Of a stretch of DNA of 32,043 bases, positions 15,581 through 23,397 are shown one piece after another. The position numbers and the translations under genes were made by a program. Numbering within the stretch: the stretch's first letter is position 1; each line of letters starts with the position of its first letter. The notes under the pieces are model-generated. The model was not told the origin of the DNA. It saw only the letters and a program-made list of their open reading frames with translations, and made no database searches. This DNA is from Flavobacterium sp. LC2016-23 (lineage in GTDB: Bacteria > Bacteroidota > Bacteroidia > Flavobacteriales > Flavobacteriaceae), in assembly GCF_009674775.1 (NCBI RefSeq), contig NZ_WKKE01000037.1, positions 1 to 32,043 of the forward strand, written 5' to 3'.

Positions 15581-16789
15581 TTAATCCGGAAACGAAATTT
15601 TTCCCATCGTCACAGACGGAATCCCTTTGCTGTTCCCGAAATTATAATTTCCTCCGACGACTGTTTCATTGGCTAAAATGGCGAATAAAACCGCTTCTTT
15701 GGCATCGCTCAGGATACCCAGATCATCGCTTTTTTGAAATTCGCAGGGCAATAATTCCGCCAGCCATTTCACCAGTAACGGGTTGTGAATACCGCCGCCC
15801 GACATATAAATTTTGAAATCTTCCAGCGCGTACGGACTGTTTTCCACCACAAACAAAATCGCTTCGGCAATCGTTTCGGCACTGAGGCGTGTTAAGGTAG
15901 CCAGCAAATCCGGTGCCGAAATAGCGGTGAGGTTTGTTTTAGTAAGCGCGTTTTGAACAAATTCAAAATTAAACAACTCCTGACCGATCGTTTTCGGGAA
16001 GCTTTTTTGGAAGAAAGTATTGCTTTTTAGTTCTGCTAAAAGTTCCGGATTTACAGTGCCGCTTTGGGCGATCTCGGCATCTTTATCGTAACTTTTTTCG
16101 GGGAAATAATGTTTGGTATAAATATCAATCAAAGTATTGGCGGTACCCGTATCGGTTACAAAAACCGCTTCGGCATCGAGCGAAGCAGGCAGATAGGTGA
16201 AATTAGCAATGCCGCCCATGTTGAGCATAATACGGTTTTCGCCTTTTTTGCTGAACAATAAATAATCGCCATAGACAGCCAAAGGCGCCCCTTCGCCGCC
16301 TGCAGCCACATGTTTCTGCCTGAAATCAGACAGGGTGATAATGCCCGTTTTCACCGCAATATGATCGCCATCGCCAATCTGTAAAGTCGCATTGGGAAAC
16401 TTTTCCTGCTGATGCAAAAACTTCGGGGCGTGCAAAACCGTTTGCCCGTGCGAAGCGATCAGGTCGACTTCGGTGGCGGGGATATTCCATTTCAGGAGGC
16501 AATCGTTGACCATATTGGCGTGCAAAAGACCAATCCATTCGTTAAGTAGAGCGAAGTGCTGAAAATCGACTGTTTTCTTGGCAAACACTTTACGGATTTC
16601 GGTTTTAATGTCTTCGGTATAACTAATGGTTTCAAATTCGAGAATCTTTACCGCTGTGTTTTCGCCCGCACCGGAAATTTCGCAAAGCGCAATATCCAGT
16701 CCGTCAAGCGAAGTTCCGGACATGAGGCCTAGTATTTTTCGGGTCTTTTTTTGGGCAATTTCGTGCAGCGCACGTATATTTTTATTCAT
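15581..16789 (-). CDS. anmK: Anhydro-N-acetylmuramic acid kinase AnmK
   Basis: This 402-residue sugar kinase of the ASKHA fold starts (about residue 20) with ILGLMSGTSLDGLDIALCEI. It then has LIASHGQTVLH, LQIGDGDHIA, DFRQKHVAAGGEGAPL, MLNMGGIANFTYL, DTGTANTLIDIY and MSGGGIHNPLL. This is the complete AnmK motif series. It cleaves the 1,6-anhydro ring of anhydroMurNAc and phosphorylates it to MurNAc-6-phosphate in the cytoplasm, which a MurQ etherase would then convert to GlcNAc-6-phosphate. No MurQ gene is visible in the window. It heads the minus-strand recycling run, although a 160-nt repeat separates it from the GHL10 gene. It is slightly longer than E. coli AnmK at the N-terminus. Confidence 0.95.
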   Translation of the reverse strand: MNKNIRALHEIAQKKTRKILGLMSGTSLDGLDIALCEISGAGENTAVKILEFETISYTEDIKTEIRKVFAKKTVDFQHFALLNEWIGLLHANMVNDCLLKWNIPATEVDLIASHGQTVLHAPKFLHQQEKFPNATLQIGDGDHIAVKTGIITLSDFRQKHVAAGGEGAPLAVYGDYLLFSKKGENRIMLNMGGIANFTYLPASLDAEAVFVTDTGTANTLIDIYTKHYFPEKSYDKDAEIAQSGTVNPELLAELKSNTFFQKSFPKTIGQELFNFEFVQNALTKTNLTAISAPDLLATLTRLSAETIAEAILFVVENSPYALEDFKIYMSGGGIHNPLLVKWLAELLPCEFQKSDDLGILSDAKEAVLFAILANETVVGGNYNFGNSKGIPSVTMGKISFPD

Positions 16790-16959
16790 TAAAATGAAGT
16801 TTTAGAAAGCAGTTTATTTTGATAACGCTAAAATCAGATTTATTTGCCTATAAATATAATGAAAAAGGAATTTTTTATTTCTAAAAATCCGTAATTCGGA
16901 AAAAGGAACTTAATGCGGTAAAGCTTAAAAAATGAAGAAAATTTTTATAATTAATTGGT

Positions 16960-16967
16960 TAAGTTTG
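16960..16967 (+). promoter_or_regulatory. Candidate -7 element for the esterase gene
   Basis: TAAGTTTG matches TANNTTTG and lies 67 nt before the esterase ATG. No TTG is found 17-23 nt upstream, so support is partial. The 245-nt divergent gap 16790-17034 is otherwise AT-rich with no further clear signal. Confidence 0.4.
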
Positions 16968-17034
16968 CCCGGAAATTCATCAAAATTGTTTTGCTGAATT
17001 TTAATCATCAATCAAACACTTAATCTTAAAAACT

Positions 17035-18246
17035 ATGAAAACATTTTTTTATGCTGTTGCCGCATTCATGCTGACTTTTTGCATGCAGGCACAGGAAAAC
17101 AGTCCTTTTACCACAGGATTTGAAGAAACCATCTCTTCAAAAATATTGGGACAGCAACGCAAAGTCTGGATCCATATTCCGAATAGTAACGGAGGCAATA
17201 AAATTAAAGACAGAGGCCGTTATCCCGTAATTTATGTATTAGACGGAAGCGAAAATTTTAATACCGTTGTAAGCATTACAGAACACATGGAAGAATCAAA
17301 TCTTTGCCCGCCAATGATTGTGGTGGGAATCCTGCACCAAAACCGACTGGTTGATTTAACAACCGGCACAGACAAAGAATTGCCGGATGTTGTGGGCGGC
17401 GGCGAAAAATTTATGTCGTATGTCGAGAAAGAATTAATTCCGTATATAGATGCCAATTACCCCACCACAACCTATAAAACCTTTATAGGTCATTCGCTTG
17501 GAGGTTTGACGGTGATGAATACTTTTTTGCATCATCCAAAATTATTTAATTCGTATGTTTCTCTCGATGCTTCGTTGTGGTGGAACAATCAGCAGGCAGT
17601 GAAAGAGGCCAAAACGATTTTGCCAACGCAAAATTATAAAGGGAAAACGGTGTATATGGCAATGGCAAACCGTTTAGAAAGAGGCGTAGATACTTTAAGT
17701 GTTCAAAAAGATACAAGCGGCACGACCGCACTTATTCGCAGTAATTTAGAATTTATTAAAGAACAGTCTAAAAATAAAAAGAACCAGCTGCGTTTTAAAT
17801 ACAAGTTTTATGAAGACGACAATCATCCTTCGGTTCGTTTGATTGGAGAATACGATGCGCTTCGATTTATTTTTGAATTCTACAAACTTAAAATTTACGA
17901 CAGCGAATTAAAAAATCCTGATTTTAAATTAGATTCCTTATTGGTGGCGCATTACAAAAATGTTTCCGAAAACATGGGGTATACCGTGAAGCCGGGCGAA
18001 AGTCAGATTAATAATTTAGGCTATCAAATGATGGGCGCCAAACAATTAGCAAAAGCCGAAACCTTATTTAAACTCAATACCACCAACTATCCCGAAAGTG
18101 CCAATTGTTATGATTCTCTCGGTGATTTATATCTTGAAAAAGGCGATAAAGCGAAAGCGATAGAAACTTTCAAAAAAGCTTTAACGCTAAAAGCAATTCC
18201 GGAAACGAAAGAAAAATTAGAGAAGTTGTTGAAGGAGAAGAAATAA
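17035..18246 (+). CDS. Secreted esterase D-type alpha/beta hydrolase with C-terminal TPR
   Basis: This 403-residue protein has a signal peptide MKTFFYAVAAFMLTFCMQAQ. It also has an esterase D/enterobactin-esterase-type hydrolase domain (about 28-285): YPVIYVLDGSENF, MIVVGI, the nucleophile elbow GHSLGG (Ser154) and the catalytic His264 in DDNHPSVRL. The C-terminus (about 325-390) has a tetratricopeptide unit, LAKAETLFKLNTTNYPESA then LGDLYLEKGDKAKAIETFKKAL. The hydrolase family cleaves esters such as siderophore esters, acylated sugars or mycolyl-type substrates. The substrate here is not predictable. A cysteine at position 16 is within the hydrophobic core rather than a lipobox. It is transcribed divergently from anmK and ends at a clear terminator. 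Confidence 0.85.
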   Translation: MKTFFYAVAAFMLTFCMQAQENSPFTTGFEETISSKILGQQRKVWIHIPNSNGGNKIKDRGRYPVIYVLDGSENFNTVVSITEHMEESNLCPPMIVVGILHQNRLVDLTTGTDKELPDVVGGGEKFMSYVEKELIPYIDANYPTTTYKTFIGHSLGGLTVMNTFLHHPKLFNSYVSLDASLWWNNQQAVKEAKTILPTQNYKGKTVYMAMANRLERGVDTLSVQKDTSGTTALIRSNLEFIKEQSKNKKNQLRFKYKFYEDDNHPSVRLIGEYDALRFIFEFYKLKIYDSELKNPDFKLDSLLVAHYKNVSENMGYTVKPGESQINNLGYQMMGAKQLAKAETLFKLNTTNYPESANCYDSLGDLYLEKGDKAKAIETFKKALTLKAIPETKEKLEKLLKEKK

Positions 18247-18266
18247 ATTATTTGATTATACGTAGA

Positions 18267-18295
18267 AAGCTCAATCGTTTGGTTGGGCTTTTTTT
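18267..18295 (+). terminator. Rho-independent terminator after the esterase gene
   Basis: AAGCTCAA (18267-18274) pairs with TTGGGCTT (18283-18290) with one G-U pair and an 8-nt loop, followed by seven T. It lies 20 nt past the esterase stop and isolates the AT-rich two-gene unit that follows. Confidence 0.8.
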
Positions 18296-18324
18296 GTGGG
18301 ATAAAATCAGGTATTTGTACTCGG

Positions 18325-18354
18325 TTGTTTTAGATTGGTTAATAGATACTTTTG
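18325..18354 (+). promoter_or_regulatory. Consensus promoter of the ATPase-RmuC unit
   Basis: TTG (18325-18327), a 19-nt spacer and TACTTTTG (18347-18354) fit the Bacteroidota TTG-N17-23-TANNTTTG consensus. It would give a leader of about 105 nt before the ATG at 18467. The leader is AT-rich with no strong stem that I can see. Confidence 0.7.
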
Positions 18355-18466
18355 AGAAATATGATTTAAATTCTTGAAAAAAGGTTTTCCGTAATTTTCT
18401 CATATAATTAATACCAATATTTGTGTTACTATAAAATTGAAATAATTCATTTTACAAAAACTATAA

Positions 18467-20731
18467 ATGATAAATTCTTTAACTTTAAAAAATATAACAT
18501 CTTATGACAATCACGGTGTTGTTATAAATGAACTTAAGAGAATAAATTTCTTTTTTGGTTTTAATGGATCTGGAAAATCGACAATAGCGAAATATTTAAA
18601 TGATTTATCGCTGGATGATAATCTTCGTAATAGTGATTTTCAACAATGTTCCCAAGTTGGCTATATCAAGAATAATCAACAGATGTTAGTTTTTAATGAG
18701 GTTTTTACAGAAAATAATTTTCATAGGAGTGATGTTTTGAGAGGTGTTTTTTCTCTAAATGAAACTAATGAGGCAATAGATCGCCTAATTAAAGATAAAG
18801 AAATTTCTAATGTTTCTTTGCAAAATTATTTAGATAAGAAAAAAGCTTTAAAATTAGATTTGGCAAAAAATAAATCAGATAAACAGAATTCATTGTTGCA
18901 ATATTGTTGGTCTAAAAGATCAACATTTAGTTCTTTTTCTAAAATTACTTTAAGTAATTCAGGAAGTAAGCCAAATCACTTTCAACAGATTCGTAATATT
19001 TTAAATCAAGATTTAACCAATATTTCTATAGAAGAGCTAAAGAATGATTATGATGCTTTATTTGAAGAAGAGATATTTGAAATAACATCGAAAATTGATG
19101 TAAAATTATATAGACAAATTAGACAACTGGAAAATAATCTTTATAAAATTCTTTATGAAGTAATTATTGGCAATGAGGATGTTGATATTGCTCAACTTAT
19201 AAAAGATATTGGAGCAAAGAATTGGGTAGAAACTGGAATTAAGTTTTTAGATAAGACTAACAATGTTTGCCCTTTTTGTCAAGAAAGTACTATTACCGTC
19301 AATCTACTTGAGCAATTTAATCAATATTTTGATGAAACTTATAAAGGTAAGATTGAATTATTAAAAAATTTCAAGTCTGAATATGAGATGCTTACATCAT
19401 CTTTTCTGAGCAATATTTTAGAGATTCAAAATATACATAATCCAAATAATTCGCTTTCTGCAATGTTTATTTTATTGCAAAATATTTTTAATCAAAATAT
19501 AAAAATTATTGCAGAAAAGATTGAGGTGTCTAATGAAAGAAAATCTATCACTACAATTTCATCCTTAAAAGGGGATTTATCTCTAATAATTAAAAGCATA
19601 AATAAGAATAATAAAAATTTCAATGATTTAGATCTTAATCGTAAAAAGTTGATATCGAATATTTGGCTTTATATGGCTAATGATTGTAGAATAGCAATTG
19701 AAAAAAATGATGCTAGAAACACAAAATATATAAAATTAGAAAGTTTAGCTAATGAAATTATTGAACATAAACTTTTAGAAATTTATAATAATAAAGTAGA
19801 TATTGAAAATTTAAGAGGGCAAACAGTAAATACAAAAGATGCGGTCGACAGTATTAATGTTATACTTCAAAATGCAGGATTTCAGGGCTTCGAAATTGCA
19901 GAGAAAGAATCTGTGAACAATATTTCACAGTATTTTTTGAAACGACCTAATTCAAATTTAAATTCATCAATATTTAAAAGTTTAAGTGAAGGTGAAAAGA
20001 ATTTCATTTCATTTCTGTATTTTTATCAACTATGTATTGGTACTGACAATTTGCAATATAATGGTGGTAAAAAGAAAATAATTGTAATTGATGATCCTGT
20101 TTCTAGTTTAGATAATCAAGCACTTTTTGTAGTCTCTTCTCTGATACATAATATCATGCTTCGAAAAAGTAATACAGAGAAGAAAGATTTTTTAAATGAT
20201 CATATTGAGCAAATATTTATACTTACTCATAATCTGTATTTTTATAAGGAAGTTTCATTTAATAAAAGACCATTGTGTACTGATTATTTTCACTTTACAA
20301 TTACTAAAATCAATAATATAACACAATTAAAAGGAAGTTATAATAAAAGTATAAATGACGATTATTCACTTCTGTGGAAAACAATAAAGGAAATAAAAAC
20401 TACTCTTCCTTTAAACGCAAGTTTAAATATAGTAATAGCTAATTCAATGAGGCGAATTATTGAAAGTTATGTTAATTTTATTGGCTATGGAAATGACTCT
20501 TGGGCTGCATTAACTGATTTAAATCAGGGTGAATCTACATATTTTATAAAATCTGCTTTCATTTCTATTATAAATGATGAAAGTCATAAAACAACGGCTT
20601 TAGATGGAATTTACTACCAAAAAATCATTAATGAACAACCTGATATTTTATATAATGTTTTTAAAGATATTTTTAAGACAATTGGAAAAGATCACTACGA
20701 AATGATGATGGATGAAATTATAGAACAATAA
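18467..20731 (+). CDS. SMC/ABC-like ATPase of the RloC/PrrC anticodon-nuclease type
   Basis: The 754-residue protein has a split ABC ATPase. Walker A GFNGSGKST is at 31-39. A coiled region follows with a hook-like NVCPFCQE (Cys268, Cys271). The signature LSEGEKN is at 506-512, Walker B IIVIDDPVSSLDN at 538-550 and the switch histidine THN at 587-589. This is the AAA_13 arrangement of RloC and PrrC. After the ATPase, residues 659-707 carry NSMRRIIESY (Arg662, Glu666) and NDESH (His707). That resembles the R-x3-E...H triad of the PrrC/RloC tRNA anticodon nuclease. RloC cuts tRNA anticodons on DNA damage or phage attack, and I infer a similar abortive-infection role. The gene is much more AT-rich than its neighbours, has its own promoter and precedes an rmuC-family gene by 13 nt. 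The tRNA target is unknown, and a non-nuclease AAA_13 ATPase remains possible. Confidence 0.75.
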   Translation: MINSLTLKNITSYDNHGVVINELKRINFFFGFNGSGKSTIAKYLNDLSLDDNLRNSDFQQCSQVGYIKNNQQMLVFNEVFTENNFHRSDVLRGVFSLNETNEAIDRLIKDKEISNVSLQNYLDKKKALKLDLAKNKSDKQNSLLQYCWSKRSTFSSFSKITLSNSGSKPNHFQQIRNILNQDLTNISIEELKNDYDALFEEEIFEITSKIDVKLYRQIRQLENNLYKILYEVIIGNEDVDIAQLIKDIGAKNWVETGIKFLDKTNNVCPFCQESTITVNLLEQFNQYFDETYKGKIELLKNFKSEYEMLTSSFLSNILEIQNIHNPNNSLSAMFILLQNIFNQNIKIIAEKIEVSNERKSITTISSLKGDLSLIIKSINKNNKNFNDLDLNRKKLISNIWLYMANDCRIAIEKNDARNTKYIKLESLANEIIEHKLLEIYNNKVDIENLRGQTVNTKDAVDSINVILQNAGFQGFEIAEKESVNNISQYFLKRPNSNLNSSIFKSLSEGEKNFISFLYFYQLCIGTDNLQYNGGKKKIIVIDDPVSSLDNQALFVVSSLIHNIMLRKSNTEKKDFLNDHIEQIFILTHNLYFYKEVSFNKRPLCTDYFHFTITKINNITQLKGSYNKSINDDYSLLWKTIKEIKTTLPLNASLNIVIANSMRRIIESYVNFIGYGNDSWAALTDLNQGESTYFIKSAFISIINDESHKTTALDGIYYQKIINEQPDILYNVFKDIFKTIGKDHYEMMMDEIIEQ

Positions 20732-20743
20732 TCAAAAGAACAT

Positions 20744-22444
20744 ATGATGGAAATAGTATACATAATAAGTGGATTGATTTTAGGAATGATTGTGGGTTGG
20801 TTATTCGCTAATTCTAAAAAAGATTCCAAATCTAGAAAGGAAAAAGATCTTGCAGATCAAAAATATATTGATTTAGATAAAGAATTTGTTGCTTATAAAG
20901 CAACATCATCATCTGAGTTACTAACACTAAATAAGACTAATAGTGAATTTTTGATTGAAGTTAATAGATTGAATTTATTATTAAAAGAAAATTCACAAGA
21001 ATTGAATATTTGTAATAATAAATTATCTGTGAGTGATGCAAATTTAGTTGCATCAAATAAAACTATTGAAGATAAAAATCTTGATTTAGACAATATAAAA
21101 AAAGAGTTGGTTAATCTAAAAACAGAAATTAATCAATATTCTAAACAATTGGCTACTTCTCAGGCAAGTTTAGTTGCGTCAAATGAGGTTTTGTCGGAGA
21201 AAACAACTGAATTAGAAACTTACAAGGAAGAATTAAAAAAAGTTACAAATAAATATAATTTGCAAAATGAAGAATTTGCAACTTCTAAAGCAAATAATGA
21301 AGCTTTAAATAATAGACTTGAAACACAAAAAAAGGAAATCGAAGAATTAGGTAAAAAATTTAATTTAGAATTTGAAAATATTGCCAATAAAATATTAGAC
21401 ACTAAATCTGAAAAATTTACAGAACTAAATAAAACCAATATTAAATCTTTATTAGAACCTTTAGGACAAAATATTAATGAGTTTAAAAAACAGGTTAATG
21501 AAGTTTATAAAACGGAATCAAATGAAAGATTTTCATTAGGCGAAAAAGTTAAAGAGTTAGCTCTTCTTAATCAGGTAATTAGTGAAGAAGCAAAAAATTT
21601 AACTAAAGCTTTAAAAGGCGAGGCAAAAACTCAAGGTAAGTGGGGTGAAATGATCTTAGAAAGTATTTTGGAAAGGTCAGGATTAAGAAAAAATGAGCAG
21701 TATTTTATGGAACATGAGTTATTAGATGAAAATGGTAAAGCCATTTTGTCTGACTCTGAGGGTAGAAAAATGCGTCCGGATGCTGTAATAAAATATCCTG
21801 ATAATAGAAATGTTATATTAGATTCGAAAGTGTCTTTAAATGCTTTTACAAGATTAATTGCTTCTGTTGATGTTGATGAACAAAAAAGAGAATTAGCGGC
21901 ACATATCTCTGCAATTAAAAATCATATTATAGCATTAAGTACAAAAGGATATGATGATTATGATAAGGCATTAGATTTTGTTATGATGTTTATTCCAAGT
22001 GAACCAGCCTATATTGCAGCTTTACAAAATGATCCTGATTTATGGAATTTTGCTTACGATAAAAGAATTTTATTAATAAGTCCAACTAATTTAATTACGT
22101 CATTAAAGTTAATCGTTGATCTTTGGAAAAGAGAATATCAAAATCAAAATGCAGTTGAAATAGCAGAAAGAGGGGCTAAATTATATGATAAATTTGTGGG
22201 TTTTGTAGCAAATTTAGAGTCAGTTGGAAAATCAATTCACAAGGCTCAGGAAAATTATGATGATGCTTTTAGACAATTAAGCACTGGTAATGATAATTTA
22301 GTGATTCAGGCCACAAAACTTAAAAATTTAGGGCTAAAAAATAAAAAAGAACTTCCTAAAGAAATTGTTTCTTTATCAACAGTTGATATAGCGTCTGAGA
22401 GCAATATTGAGATTTTAGAAAACGAACAGGATCGCAATAAATAA
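20744..22444 (+). CDS. RmuC-family nuclease-fold protein with extended coiled coil
   Basis: This 566-residue protein begins with one membrane helix (VYIISGLILGMIVGWLFA, about 5-22), then a long coiled coil (about 30-290) and an RmuC domain (about 290-535). The PD-(D/E)xK-like residues are visible as GEMILE (301-306), PDAVI (345-349) and LDSK (359-362). The KALDFVMMFIPSEPAYIAAL segment is typical of RmuC. RmuC limits recombination between inverted repeats in E. coli and is membrane-anchored. The coiled coil contains an internal duplication around two LVASN segments (about 42 residues apart, 101-105 and 143-147), making it longer than usual. It shares the AT-rich composition of the ATPase gene 13 nt upstream and has no promoter of its own that I can see. 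It may be a functional partner or simply a relocated rmuC. Confidence 0.85.
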   Translation: MMEIVYIISGLILGMIVGWLFANSKKDSKSRKEKDLADQKYIDLDKEFVAYKATSSSELLTLNKTNSEFLIEVNRLNLLLKENSQELNICNNKLSVSDANLVASNKTIEDKNLDLDNIKKELVNLKTEINQYSKQLATSQASLVASNEVLSEKTTELETYKEELKKVTNKYNLQNEEFATSKANNEALNNRLETQKKEIEELGKKFNLEFENIANKILDTKSEKFTELNKTNIKSLLEPLGQNINEFKKQVNEVYKTESNERFSLGEKVKELALLNQVISEEAKNLTKALKGEAKTQGKWGEMILESILERSGLRKNEQYFMEHELLDENGKAILSDSEGRKMRPDAVIKYPDNRNVILDSKVSLNAFTRLIASVDVDEQKRELAAHISAIKNHIIALSTKGYDDYDKALDFVMMFIPSEPAYIAALQNDPDLWNFAYDKRILLISPTNLITSLKLIVDLWKREYQNQNAVEIAERGAKLYDKFVGFVANLESVGKSIHKAQENYDDAFRQLSTGNDNLVIQATKLKNLGLKNKKELPKEIVSLSTVDIASESNIEILENEQDRNK

Positions 22445-22463
22445 GAAAGCTTATATTTGAATT

Positions 22464-22483
22464 TTTACCTAATTGTAGGTAAA
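22464..22483. promoter_or_regulatory. 8-bp inverted repeat, operator or weak terminator
   Basis: TTTACCTA and TAGGTAAA are perfect arms around ATTG. It lies 20 nt after the rmuC stop and 17 nt before a -7 element at 22501. No T run follows, so an operator for the next gene is as likely as a terminator. Confidence 0.45.
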
Positions 22484-22500
22484 TGCTTATTTGAATAACA

Positions 22501-22508
22501 TATCTTTG
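22501..22508 (+). promoter_or_regulatory. Candidate -7 element for the 94-residue gene
   Basis: TATCTTTG matches TANNTTTG and lies 43 nt before the ATG at 22552. The nearest TTG (22473-22475) gives a 25-nt spacer, slightly long, and falls within the inverted repeat at 22464-22483. Confidence 0.5.
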
Positions 22509-22551
22509 CAAAGCAAAAACATTCACAGGAGTAAACTTAAACTTCTTTACA

Positions 22552-22836
22552 ATGCAAAAAGAAAATCAAAAAGCATCACACCAGGAGGTGGTGCCGTCCG
22601 TAGTCCATTTCCTTTCCGACCTTTGGTTTGAGGGAGATTTTAAAGAACAGCCTTTGTACCTGCAGGAAATTTTCGAGTTAATGCTCGAAACCGAATTTGG
22701 CAATGATCAGGAGCTGCGACAAAAAATGCTAAGCTGTATCAGAACCAGCAGAAATCTGGCAGAGACCTTGTCTCCGTTTACAGACCAGCAGATTCAGCAA
22801 GCCTTCCTGGCTGTAGGAGCTTCAAAAGCGACTTAA
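22552..22836 (+). CDS. Hypothetical small helical protein
   Basis: I do not recognise this 94-residue protein. It has no signal peptide and no membrane segment, one cysteine (LSCIRTSRNLAE), and reads as a bundle of amphipathic helices: VPSVVHFLSDLWF, PLYLQEIFELMLETEF, DQELRQKMLSCIRTS, TDQQIQQAFLAVG. Codon use is like the housekeeping genes, unlike the AT-rich unit just upstream, so it probably marks the end of that unit. The gene has its own -7 element and a strong terminator 31 nt after its stop. Regular helices, own promoter and own terminator make it a real gene, but its function is unknown. Confidence 0.7.
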   Translation: MQKENQKASHQEVVPSVVHFLSDLWFEGDFKEQPLYLQEIFELMLETEFGNDQELRQKMLSCIRTSRNLAETLSPFTDQQIQQAFLAVGASKAT

Positions 22837-22867
22837 AGAGCTACGATTTAAATTTTACAAATACCAC

Positions 22868-22896
22868 AAAGCCCCGTACGTACGGGGCTTTTTTTT
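22868..22896 (+). terminator. Strong Rho-independent terminator
   Basis: AAAGCCCCGTAC and GTACGGGGCTTT form a perfect 24-nt palindrome (22868-22891), followed by further T to 22896. It terminates the 94-residue gene and may also act in the opposite direction, given the A-rich left flank. Confidence 0.9.
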
Positions 22897-22914
22897 GGTT
22901 TGTATTTTATTGCT

Positions 22915-23116
22915 GTGGGAAAATTGTTTTTATTTTTAAGTTTCCCACAAAAGTTGTGGGAAAGTTGATTTTATTTTTCAGTTTCCCACAGAAGTTGTGT
23001 GAAAATTGATTTTTATTTTGGTTTTCACACAGAAAGTGTGTGAAAGTTGGTTTTATTTTTCGTTTTCACACAGAAAGTGTGTGAAAGTGAATTTTTATTT
23101 TCGTTTTCACACACTT
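22915..23116. repeat. 41-bp tandem array of hairpin units (5 copies)
   Basis: Units begin at 22915, 22956, 22997, 23038 and 23079, an exact 41-bp period. The last copy is cut after its 3' arm. Units 1-2 have arms GTGGGAAA and TTTCCCAC. Units 3-5 have GTGTGAAA and TTTCACAC. Both arms therefore change together and pairing within each unit is kept. The loops are T-rich (about 18 nt). The array is non-coding, and an open frame through it has no sense. It lies between a terminator and the RHS locus. It is not a CRISPR, since there are no unique spacers. Confidence 0.85.
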
Positions 23117-23149
23117 CCAGCACTGTTGGCGAATACTGGATGCGGTTTA

Positions 23150-23195
23150 CTTCGTCTGTTCGCTTTCGCTCGGGTCTTCGTACCTCGCAATGACA
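23150..23195. repeat. Dispersed-repeat-like segment (CCTCGCAATGAC)
   Basis: The segment with CGCTTTCGCTCGGGTCTTCG and CCTCGCAATGAC (23183-23194) is GC-richer than its flanks. It resembles the GTCATTGCGAGG repeats scattered through flavobacterial genomes. There is only one copy in this window, so the call rests on recollection of that motif. Confidence 0.35.
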
Positions 23196-23284
23196 GCCAT
23201 GTCTGGAATCTCTTCAAAAAAAAACAAAGCAATGGTTTGCTTTAATTGGCTTCTACCCCTTTTCTAATAGAGCATTTACTCAAA

Positions 23285-23348
23285 AATACCCAGTTTCCGC
23301 TAGCTTAAAAAAATACCGGAAAATGGGTATTGCGGTATTTTTATTTTT
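23285..23348 (+). promoter_or_regulatory. Attenuator-like alternative hairpins before the RHS locus
   Basis: Hairpin A pairs 23285-23299 with 23317-23331 (14 of 15 pairs; AATACCCA with TGGGTATT and TCCG with CGGA). Hairpin B pairs 23309-23318 with 23333-23342 (AAAATACCG-type arm with CGGTATTTT), then TATTTTT, a terminator shape. The two share 23317-23318 and interlock, so only one can form. They lie 50 nt before the first gene of the locus. Confidence 0.5.
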
Positions 23349-23397
23349 AGGCTTATTTCGTACGATACACTACGTTTTTTAAAAATAAATCTTACAA

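Noticed and set aside
22915..23116. CRISPR array
   Set aside because: The units are contiguous near-identical 41-bp copies with T-rich loops. There are no unique spacers and no cas genes nearby.
23006..23245. A 79-residue open frame through the hairpin array
   Set aside because: It is made of translated tandem repeat and dispersed-repeat sequence, with no start context or protein-like composition.
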